This document shows positions 26,123-38,500 of a DNA stretch of 64,000 nucleotides, piece after piece. Each line of letters begins with the position of its first letter. Within the stretch, counting starts at the first letter, position 1. The DNA is from Sipunculus nudus. Taxonomy: Eukaryota; Annelida; Sipuncula; Golfingiida; Sipunculidae. The DNA lies in assembly GCA_026874595.1 (NCBI GenBank), contig CM049318.1, positions 36,787,956 to 36,851,955 of the forward strand, read 5' to 3'. Under the pieces are notes generated by a model. It did no database searches and was not told where the DNA came from. It saw only the letters and a program-made list of their open reading frames with translations. Position numbers and translations under genes: made by a program.

Positions 26123-29100
26123 GTAAGCAATGTCCATCTTACTTAATCTAAGCATGACTGCTGTTCAAAGTTGTATCAGTAAATATTCAAATTAAAGAAA
26201 TATTTAATGGATTATAATTCCATCAGAGTCAGTTAAAATATAAGTTATACTTATTGAAGACCACATGCCTGATCTGTTGTTATAATTATTTCTGTGTAGT
26301 GTAATTGATAATTTGTTTTACTTTATTGTATAAATTTACTAATTGATATAGCTTTTTCATTGCTGTTCAGTGGGATTTGATTTGTATTGCTACTTTTCTT
26401 GGTACTGTGTGGTACTGTGTGATTTAATTTATAGTTTATTAGACAGGTTAAGGTTCATGGCTAATGTATAATTAGCTTCTGCTTATTTGCTATGTATATT
26501 TCATATATGTATGCATGTATATGTGATGAAACAAAGCAATGTTAGCAATGTTATACGGTTGAATGTGGCATATCCACACCATAATTAATATCACTAAATA
26601 TTATATTTTCAGAGCTAAAAGTTACTACTACACCTAAAATGCCAACATTTTTAAGGAGGGATCCCACGAGGGGAGATATGTTCACTGCCGTAAACAGTCT
26701 TCTGTTCCAGTATCAGTGTGATAACCAGGTAAGTCATGGAAAATGAGAGGTTAAAGGTCATTTTACAACACAGCTTGATTAATATTAACCCTGCCCTTCA
26801 GCCAGAAGTTGTTACTATTCAAAATTAACCTCTCCCTGTCAGCCACTGTGGGAAAGCTTTGAATACTCTTCTCAGCTGTCAAACTTTTAAATTAAATTTT
26901 GTTTCAAGGAAACACCTTCTGTTTACATTTGACATGCATACATTTACTTATTTTGACATGCATACATTTACTTATTTTATCCGCCAAAACAAAGTTTTGC
27001 GGATACTATGTTTTTGACCAGGTTCCGCCGCCGCCGCCACCGCATTCATTTCCGAAGAACTCCTCTGAGACTACTGGACCGATTTCGAAACTAACACCAA
27101 TTATCGGGTCACATGTGAACTGGTTCGTAACCATTTTGCATTGACCTCTGACCTTTCCTATCTCCAGTCCGTCCATCTGTGCGTCTGTTTTGACACATTA
27201 ACCCGTATATCTTTGGACTGGTTTGACCAATCAGGAAAAAAGTTTTACACAAATGTAGACCTTGGATAGCCTTATAACATACACAAAAAATAGTGGCCCC
27301 ACTTGCAGCCATTTTTGCACAGTGTCCATCTGTTTGTCTGCCTTGGGTTAAAATCACTCATATCTCGGCAGTGGTTTGACTAATTCACCTGAAATTTTGC
27401 ATGCGTATACATCCTGGATAGCTTTCTTGATTTTATGACAGATGGCGCCACCTACATTCACGTTCACTCTGCAGACATCCATGCTAATATCTCCAGACTA
27501 GTTTGACGTATCTACCTGAAGTGATGCATGTGTTTGGATCTTGCAGAGCTCCTTATCATACAAGAAACTGGTGGTGCCACCTCCAACCATTTTTGCACAG
27601 AGTCATTCTGTTCATCTACTGTGGGATAAAATCACTCATATCTCGGCAGTTGTTTTGACTATTCCACCTGAAATTTTGCATGTGATTATATCTTGGATAG
27701 TTTCTCCTTCCAATAACAGGTGGCGCCACTTACAATCATGTTTACGTGGCAGACATCCATGCTAATAGTAACACATCTAACTCTATTTCCCCTTGCCACT
27801 CAATCCATGCCTCGCGGATACACGTAGTCCCTTGTTGACTATGTGTATTCTAGTTCCATCAAGTCCTTACCAACAAACACCTATGTTGATGGAATTTGCC
27901 TTGAACCAATTCTGTCCAACATACTTGATTGACTACATTACCCTCTTCACTACATTCATACCTATGCCTCTAGTGTATTTTGAAGCCCCATGCATTTTGG
28001 GTGGCAGATTTTGATGCGGTCAGACCCTAACCAGCTGAGTCGTACTCTTGTGAATTGACTCCGGCAGTGTGATTTAGTCATATTAAAAAAAAATAGGACT
28101 GCTGTTTTTTGTGAATTCTCTGTGTTTGTGGGTGTATGATTGTGTGCATAAGGAGGGTACCTTACATTACATAGTTTTTACCTCCTTTACCTGCAAAGGT
28201 AAGATAAATTACATTAAAGTTAATTATTCCATTCACATGCCTCCACAAACAATGTCGTCTGCTCAGCTGCCATGAGCAAGGACTTCCTCATGATCCTTTG
28301 GGCAAAAATAATTTTTCCCTGCTCTTCCACCTCAAAGATCTGGACCATCTTATACACGGGTCCGGCTTGTACATAAGACTTTCCGGTATACAACAAAAAA
28401 GTTAGGTATTTTAATGAAATGTTAGATGTAGGGCAGTAGCGTGAATATTAATGGTAGGTATTGGTTGTAAAACCATATCTGATGATTGAAAGATAAAAAA
28501 CAACTGATGTCCAGTTATAAATCAATTATTTATGTACAATCCATACAAGATGATTTCTTTGGATGTGCATATGTCATAGTTTATGATCGATTATTCAAAA
28601 ATGCAGTCAATTTAATCCCTTAAGAAAGAAAAACAATCAATTCATATAATTGATTAATTGGCAAACCACTAGTGAATGTCTCAAAATGATTCATTTTTGT
28701 GTAAATTTCTGTGTAAATACCCCTTTTTGCATCATCCACATTTGTTCATCCAAGTTAATGGGTCATCTTATTCCCTAGGAAATCATTTTCGAGGTTTTTT
28801 CAAATTTGTGAATATTGTGAAATTAAAACCCTCCCAAAACAAAAGCAACCTCAGTATAATGTTTGTGTGGACTGTACTTTCATTATTAACATGCACAGTG
28901 TGTAATAATGATATAAACTCCATTGTGTTGTTTTGTGTGGTAAATAACTTCATTCAAAGCCTACAGGTGGCAGCACCTCAGGCAGTGATTCTTACCATAA
29001 AGACTTGTTTTTTCCAGGATTTGTGCAACAACTGGTTTGTCAAGTCAGCAGAACAGTACCAGCTGTATGGCAGGCCTGTGGAGGAACTGTGTGAACACAA

Positions 29101-32100
29101 CGCCAAAGTAGCCATCAGTCTCAACAGGCCACAGGTATACAGTTCATCAAAAGTACTCTCTCCTTACTGAAAATACTTCCTGTCTCTGTAATGGTTTGAT
29201 GGTCACTTTAAGTGAACTGATACATATCTGGTGTTAGATATAAAATTAGTATCACTGGATGCCCCTATAGTGATATGTTGAAAATATTTTACCTGGAAAA
29301 TGGCGTGGATAATTTAATTGTCATTTCCAGGTGCATTTTAAGGGGAAATGCCATATATTAGAAATGAAGGTGTGGTAGACACTGGGCCTGGGTGACAACA
29401 GGATCTAAATTAAATGACAGGAAGCGAGTGCTACCAATCTGTCACATAGTCCCAAACTGTAATTGAACTGTGCAGATGTACATACCTTGTTTAAGAATGA
29501 GACAAGTCAGCAATAAAAATTGGAGGTGGTTGCCTAACCAGGAAAAAATATTTAAAAACAAACTTTAGTCAATTTAGTTAGATACTGGAGACCTTATCAG
29601 ATGTTCAGCTAGAGACCTTATAGATGTTTGATGTGGCCCCTCAGGGTTTACAGTAATATCTTCTACCTGATTGACTGCATGGAGCAGTTATTCTCATGAT
29701 TATTCATTAAATGAATATACTATTAAGGCCAGGTAAAGTTCATTTTGAGGTCAATTGCAGGTGGCACAGAGTTGGAGAATACTAAAGTTACTGCACACCA
29801 CAACATCATCTAGTCCAGTTCAGGCACCAAGTGCTTCACCATTCACATTAAAAAACGAACCCCACACAGGCAAGGATTCTGATAATGAGAAGGGGTCAGT
29901 CACAGCATTAGGCAAGTTAGGTGAGTTTTATATTTATATATTATGAGAATGTTCTCTCTAATTTTTTAACATCTGGATGATGGCAGGCTCGCCACCACGG
30001 CTGTGCTGCTCAAGGATCGTCACCTTGTTATCAAAGCATAACGCTGTTGGTTAAGTCTTCTTTGACTCCATATCTCTGACAAGTGACAGCAAGACGCTTG
30101 AGTTTAAGTAATGTTCTTTTTGACAGTGAAAGTGAAATGCTGAGTTTAAGTAGATGACACAATTGCTCTTCGGAAATAACTGCTCATTTGTATGGCAAGA
30201 CCCACATGCTTTGGCCTCGCACATATAGACCTGTCATTTGAGATATATACATGCTTGAAAAATATTTTGTAAATACAAATTAATTTTCCTTTCCTGATTT
30301 TAAATTTTGGAAAAACAAATTTTTGGAAATTTTTGGCTTTTGGAAAAACAGTGCTCTGCTGTATATATATATATATATATATATTGTTTGGTATAATTTA
30401 CACATACACTCTCGTAAAACTAAATGCGCTACATATAAGCCAGTGATGTAGGATTCAAGTGTGGACACTGACTTAATTCCGGATTTGACTCCACCTTTCC
30501 GGGAGTCTGAATCAGAGTTTGACTTGAAGCTACTGTACTCTGACCTGTACTATGACTCAGAGGTCAGGGTTTAAGAAATAGTGTGATAGAATGGGCATAA
30601 TATTGCTCCTGATTATGTTCCTTTAAGGAATGAGACCAATTCCTCCTCAAGTCCAATAAAAAATAACTGTCATTTTTATCCTGATGGTCAGATTGGAAAA
30701 CATTCCATAAAGATTTATATGTTGGAATTGGTTACAGAATATAACAAAGACAAGTGTATCAGTAGTTAAATGTAATTCAATCTAAAACTGAGATGCATAT
30801 TAAAAATACACTTTGTTACAGGGTGGCATAAAAGTGGACCGAACTGTCTCGCTAGTGAAGCTTGCTTTTCTGGCGAAGTGGTTGGAAAGCCGGACATATG
30901 CGCCACTGACATGGGTTCGAATCCCTGAAGAACCCCCATTTTTGTTACGAAGACAAATTGTTTAAGGGGAACACATTGGGCCAATCCTGGTTTCGAACCC
31001 ATGTTGGTGGCGCACATGTCCAGTGTTCCAACCGCTTCGCCAGAAAAGCAAGCTTCACTAGCGAGACAGTTCGGTCTGCTTTTATGTCATCCCGTAACAA
31101 CTTGATGAATTCAAATGCCCAAAAAATTGTTTTGGTTGATTTGATTATATATAGTTACCATTTTTTCTGATGAAAACATGTCCATTCGTATTTTTTTTAG
31201 ATATATGATATTTATCTGTATGACAATCAGTTACATTTAAATTACCAGTCGGACTGTTTTATTCCACATTGAAATTTAAATATACCAGTATATTTATAGC
31301 AAGTAAAACCTAATGATAATTCATGAACATAACCATAATTTTTAATATGTATTTTTCTGGTTGCATGAGAAATTTTACTGTGTTTTATTTGATTGATCAA
31401 AGGTTTACTTTTTTTTCAAACCTTCAGCAGACAAGCAGCCAGACTCCAAGTCAGCTGATGGGGAGAACAAGGATAAACATGGAGATGCCTCCACAGGTAA
31501 CTTTAATTAATGATGCACAAATAAATTGACTGACTCCATAATAGTCTTATGCTCTTTGATTTTAAGTGCCTTATAGCTAAGTCTGTTAATTTCCTTGTTT
31601 TGGTAATATCAGTTTGATACAAATAACTGTGTTTAAGAATTAACTCCCCATAAAAAAGTCCTCTTCCTACATGTCTCTGCATAAAGATTGTAATTAATTT
31701 AATCTCCACTTAGATTTCACATGAAAAATGAAAAACAAATTTAAGATAGATTTTGTTGCAAAATGGTAGTTGAATTATTTAATGCATGTCTTGCAAAAAC
31801 CCATTGTGAGAAATGTTTAAGATAGATATACAGATCTTGTATTTAAATTTGCTGATTGAAGAAGGATGGGGCTTTCCCTTTTAAGGACCAGTCCATTTTC
31901 TGTAGGTGGGACTGTAGATTTTATATAGATGAAGCTGCTCAGTGTAATGCCAAGCATGTTTTTGTCTTATGGGGTTTTAGAAGTTTTCACCTAATACTAA
32001 AATGCATATAATACCAAATCTTTTTATTCTATCTTTTTCTTTATATACATTGTCCTTAAAAAGGACTTTTTAAAATTTTTTATGCCTTTATAGACATATA

Positions 32101-32527
32101 ATGTAATGTATGGTTATTGTATGAAATAAATAGATATTACTATATATTATTATTATTGACTTCAGGTGTCAGTGACAATGAATCTGATATCAACGAGACA
32201 AATCCACAGCTATCTACGAAACTTTTGCACACTGCATGGGGCATAAAGGCAGGTAGCCATGGCAACCTGTTCATTGGGGATGAGGAGTTAAATCCAGAAG
32301 AGTACCCGTATGATGCAGAAATCTCACCAAGTGTACAGGTATGTATAACAGCTGTACAGTAAGACCACCTGGAAGGCACAGGCAATAACTGAGAACAAGA
32401 ACATTCATTAACAACTAAAGGTTGCATTCTGTATATATGTGTGTGCAGTAAGTATGAGTTGCGTATGTGTATGCAGCTAGGAATTAGACACATATCCTCC
32501 TCAAGTGATTCCATATATTTATATGCA

Positions 32528-32568
<41 letters not shown>

Positions 32569-35500
32569 GCACATTTCAATTACTTACCATAGCAATTTAA
32601 AAGGCATAAACATGGTAACAGACAGTGGAATTTGATATTTTGATGTCAGTGACAGGCTATTCCTGCTGCAGATAACTTCTCTACTCCCAGCTTGCTTTTC
32701 TATAGCCCTAGTTTTGCTGCATATGTACCACATACACATATGTATTGATGGAATCACAAGATTTCTTTTTCTAGCTGCTAGCTTTATAATAATATGTTTT
32801 TCATGAGTTTTTGGGGTGGAATTCTGCAGGTGTACATAGTATTTAAGTTAAGCAAGCTTTAACAAAATAGAGGCGGTTACTTCTACCAAAAAAATTGTTA
32901 AAAAGATAGTTATGTTTGTATTAACTGGCTGCTAAAACCAGTGTGCATCATTTAGCTGCATCTGTCTCACCACAGTTAAGTGTAATAATATTGAATGACT
33001 GGGATAGTTGATAAGATTCATGAGGTTCTGTTACTGAATAATTAGACTTGTAATCATGAGATTTTTGGGTTTTTCTCAGGAGTGGAATTTGGATCATGAA
33101 GCCTTCCAGATCCGGACAGATTTACAGGATCGAGGAACAGGTGGGCCTGACACCATGCCACAGTCCAGCATGCTAGAGTCGCCATCTAGTGCCAATGAGA
33201 GTGAGCAGATAGTGAGGACACAAGTCACAGTTCCTCAAGACCAGAACATTAAACAGGTAAAGGATGGTCCTAAAATCATAATGCTATGTAAAACCCCAGA
33301 GCAAAATATTATTAATGTGAAAAATAAGCTACAGATCACTACTAATAATTAATTATCCTCTCCATGAAATGAAGATGAAACCTAAAGCAGGCCTCAATAA
33401 ATGCTTTTTTCTATGGTTTCCTGCCATGTTGTAGAAAATTGTAGAAAAACAATGCATGTGAGAGCAGCAAAAACATTTCTGTTGTGGCAAGTTGTATTCT
33501 TTTGATGTTTGTATTGTGACTATAATTGACATAATTTAAAAACCCGGCAAGCATTTCTAAAAAAGGATAGATTTCAATGCGGTACTGACTGTTGTGCCCA
33601 AGTGAAACAATGCAAAGTAGTTTGTTATTAATTTGAATTAGTTCATTGTGTAGTTTCTTTAGAAAATAATAAATTTCTGTCAGGGAGGTGCGAAGCATTA
33701 TTTGAAGTTTTGAATTTGCACAATGTTGTATTTTATTTTATTTTTAAATCCAGCTTTTCTATAGTGTTCACTCCTGATCAGGATGATAACTACACAATAA
33801 AAAACCCCATGAGATGCCTTGGAATGTAAAACCACATAATTGTATGTGCCCAAACAAAGTTTTGCGGATACTATGTTTTTGACCGGGTTCTGCCGCCGCC
33901 ACCACGTTCATTTCCAGAGAACTCCTCTGAGACTACTGGACAGATTTTTCTGAAACTAACACCAATTATCAGGTCACATGTGAAATGGTGCCTAACCAAA
34001 TGGCCTTGACCTCTGACCTTTCTTCTATGCCCAGCGTCCATTTGTGCATCTGTTTCCACACATAAACCCAAATATCTCGGGAACTGTTTGACTGATCAGG
34101 AAAAATTTGTACAAATGTAGCCCTTGGATAGCTTTATAACATACACAAAAATGGTGGCGCCACCTGCAGCCATTTTTGCACAGCATCCATCTGTTTGTCT
34201 ACCTTGGGTTAAAATCACTCATATCTCTGCAGTGGTTTGACCATATTACCTGAAATTCGGCATGCGTATACATCCCGCAAAGCTTTCTTGATTTTATGAC
34301 AGGTGGCGCCACCTACATTCACGTTCATGCTGTAGACATCCATGCTTATATCTCCGGACTAGTTTAACCAATCAGGAAAAAATTTCACTCAAATGAAGCA
34401 CTTGGATAGCTTTATAACATACACAAAAATGGTGGCGCCACCTGGAGCCATTTTTGCTCAGCGTCTATCTGTTTGTCTGCTGTGGGATAAAATCACTCAT
34501 ATCTCCTCAGTGGTTTGACTTTTCAACCTGAAATTTTGCATGTGTATACATCTTGGATAGTGTCTCATTCAAATAACAGGTGGCGCCACCTACAATCATG
34601 TTTACGTTGCAGACATCCATTCTAATATGTAACACATGTAACTCTTTTTCCCCTTGCCACTCCATGCCTCACATAACCCGTCCTACTCTGATTTTGGCGG
34701 ATACACGTAGTCGCTTGCGGACTACCCGTATTCTAGTTTTTAACCCCCTTATATTTCCTGAATCCATGGTATATAATAAGATAATAGGAAATACTTGCAG
34801 TATTGTTGTATAAAACTTTTGGGAAACTGGGATGCTGTTTTGGAGTAGTCACGCCATAAACCTTCATAGATTTAGGCTTTAGTCATGTTTTCATTAAAGA
34901 TTTGTTAGTTAAACCATTCACAGTTATTCAAGTAATGTATGAGGGTATATTACCTTTCAGGAAATCCTGGCCACATCACCATTCTCGCCAAACACCTCAC
35001 CATGGGATTTCTCAGGCCTTGTCTACGATATGTTAAAGGATTTTGCTAGTCAGGTCAGTCTTTCATCATGTAATTCCTTTAACTGTATTATTAACAAGTT
35101 CATTTTTGTTGGATGTTTCAGACAGGTTTGGGCCCCAGATGTCTTACAAAACTTTTTATAAATCTGAAAATCTCAGCCAGATCAAATTATTCTTTTCCAT
35201 TATTTGTTTGATTGTATAGTCAATCAACTATTTAAGATATAGGTATATTTCACATTGAATTTAAACACTTATAAAATTATAAGTGTGTATTGTGGGGGGT
35301 TCTGTATGCTTTATTTAAATTCTTTGAAAATCCTTGAAATCTAATGATGTATTCCTTGAACATACCTGAATTCTCTTCTGATGTCCAGCTGTAGAAGAAA
35401 AAAGACAGACAAGGCATGTTGTATCGTGTAAACAAAGCAACAGTCCCCTTGTATGTGCAGTATTTGGACTTCAGTTTGCTTCAAAGGTATGCTGGAGCAT

Positions 35501-38500
35501 CCATTTAAGAATCTGATGTGTTAGACTTTACCAATCATGATGTTCATTTGTCCAGATTAACAGTTTTTATCATGTTTGGCTTCTGTTCTGTTTATGGATT
35601 ACATCATGTTCACCCTCTGACTTTGTCATTGTCAGGGTGACGTCCAGATGGCAGTGTCGGTGCTGATTATCTTTGGTGACAAGGTCAAATGTGGAGTTGA
35701 CGAGCTAAGTCTGGAACAGTGGTTCATGTCGTATATAGGTTAGTATGACACGCTGCCACTGACTGTATCTTTTGTATTTATTTGGATTACACATTCTTAA
35801 TGCATTAATGTACTGTAACACCTCTGTAACTAGAATATGAGCTTGTTTATCTACAAGCTGTTAGTAAACATAGCACATGTGTCAAATATTGACAAACAGA
35901 AGAAAAACATGTTATTTGAAATGGTTGGTTCCACATGTGCGAAAGTTGAAAGGTCATAAGTTGCAAAACATTCTTTGCAAAAATCTAGTTTGTGTTTGGA
36001 TTATTAAAAGCATACCCCCAATGTTATAAAACTGTGGATATAAACAAAATGAACATCCTGTGTTTTATGCCATTGATGTTTTCTAGCCAGTTCTTATAAA
36101 AAGGTTCAAGTGATTACGTTAAGTTAATAGATGTCAGGTTTATGAATACGCCCTTTTAAGCTGAGCAGTAAGGTATTTGAGTGTGACACTGGGCCACATA
36201 CGGTTAAACCAAGCTTAGTACTTACTTACAGCATTTGGTTACACTATTTAAAGTGGGATATAATGATTTAGACATTCTGAATTATTTCTCAAGCAGGAGG
36301 TACCTAAAAAGCAAAATGATGAAATCTCTCCACAGTCTGAGACATTCAACAGGATAGGTTTATGACTAGCCCTGCCTGGGCTTTAGTGTATTTATTTTTA
36401 CTACTAAAATGCTTAAAATAAGACATGATTCTATGTACCGATAGATGTAATTCAGTACTAGCTCTTATCACTAAAGCCCTGTAAAGTCCCTATGGTGAAT
36501 CCCTGATATTTGCATATTAGGGCGTCATAAGGCTTCTGACGATTCCCTTGCATTTGCATATCAGGCAGTCGCGCCTCCTGTGAATGGCATCGTTACTATG
36601 GGGACGCTGACAGCGGTCCCACTGGCTACAGAAAGCTCAACCTGCTTGGTAACATTGGTAGTGAAATCATGTACTCAAAGTCCATGCATGGAAATTTGTG
36701 CCCTATGGTATAACTCTGCTGTTCGAACATTACGGGCCAAATGCAAGTGCATTGTAGACACTGTCGCATCGATTTTGTACTGTGTATTTTTTAATGTTCA
36801 CATTACACTTGAAAGTCTTCCCACTGCATTGTTAAATTGCCAACTCGATGGTCGCCGTGATCATTTCAGCCAGCCGGTACATGGATTGCAGTTTGACTGC
36901 GTTCGTCGCGTGTGGACCTGAATATCTCATGCTGATTGGCTGAGCTAGAGATACATTTTTAAACCGGCTTGCTTTGAAAAGCGATGGACTGATAAACAAT
37001 GACACCCTGGCTCAGCGAGGCTGAGGGTTATATATAGTGTTGAAAGTCTTGCCGTACTCAAAATAGCCGAGTACCTAAACATAAAAAGACTGATTAAATG
37101 AGAATATAAATAGCAAGCTGGGAGCCCACAATAGGCGGCTACTGAATTAACCATGTTAGTGTTGAAAAAAAGATTCAGGGAAAGACCCCTATAATTACTT
37201 CTTACATCACTGGGAAAGACCTTAGTTCAGCGAGGTGGTGATGTGTGGCGCTGTCCGACACGGCCCGAGTTTACCAGTCGTTGAAATAAGAGGGTCAGAA
37301 TACGGTAATTAGTTATATAAGTTGCCGTGAGGTGGCAGTACCGACACTAAGTGGGATACAGTGAGGGAACATTTGATATCTCTGTCAGAGCTAGGCAACA
37401 ATTAAGGGCCATAATTTCATAGACTGGGCCAGTCTAGTTTATGACATCTTGATTATACCTAGCCCATAGCATATAAAACCTGAAATCCAAAAGGCTTGAT
37501 AATAATATATAATTCTTATTGGTTACCTTATCCCTATTAAATAGAGTGCTACCATCTGGCCAAGGACCAATTCTGAAAACAGAATTTGTTAGTGGATATT
37601 TTGAATAAAGGATTAATCAATGTCCCTATATTTAAGCTGGGTCGTAACATATTTTTCTCTACTTCTGGTTCTCTGTTTGTAGATCTGCTGTCTCGTTTCT
37701 GTCTGTGGAACATCGCCACCGAGGTCATACAGCTCAGTAATATACCAGCTGTTGCAGCCTTGAACCAGAAGTCAACCACTATCAAAACAAACTGTTCTCG
37801 CTGTGGTAAGATGTTGATCCGAGCTGGCTGGCTGTGTGATAGGTGCGGGGGACACATCAATACTTGTGCTGTTTGGTAAGTGCAGAGTTGGTCAAATTAC
37901 TAAAACTACCGTAAAAGTCGTTGCAGAAGTCGCGACTTGTACTAGGAAATGGAATTCTAAAAACAAGAATTTTCTAGCAAAGTCAGGGTGCGACTTATAA
38001 TACGTACTTATCTCGTCTCAGTCAGCTTTCCCGGTATGTGGAACAATGGCAGTTGAACGATAATCGGCGATACTTCTAGCCATTGCTTTGTGAAACGTCT
38101 CTCCCCAATATTTTACACCTTTAACAACCTCTTATAAAAACCTTCCTTATATTTTGTGAACTGGTATAATTCTCATTTTATTAACATGAAATACAAGTTA
38201 TAAATTTGCCCAGTTTAAGGCCTACCTGTTCTGACAAGTCACAATTCAAGCGACACTTCCTAATCTGCGTTACTGTTATATCATGAATCAATTTGACGCA
38301 TATGCCAGTCTGCCACTCTTTGATGTACATTTTCTCTCCGTTTAATCTTTATGGGTATGCGTGTTATTATGAAAAACTCGAGGTTCCATATCCGTTTATA
38401 CATGTCAAGTTGCGTCAGATTCAAGCTTGATCCACTACAGACACGTCATGAATTCTATTGCCTGTCCGGTTGATCGCTGGGGTACCAGATGACCTTTGAA

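Noticed and set aside
28676-29170. 164-codon frame running into WDR24 exon 10
   Set aside because: Only the part from 29,018 is homologous to WDR24. The upstream part has a polypyrimidine tract and acceptor, and resembles a dispersed GAAATTAAAACCCTC repeat.
32140-32574. 144-codon minus-strand frame
   Set aside because: Most of it is antisense to WDR24 exon 13, and the rest translates a (TA)n tract.
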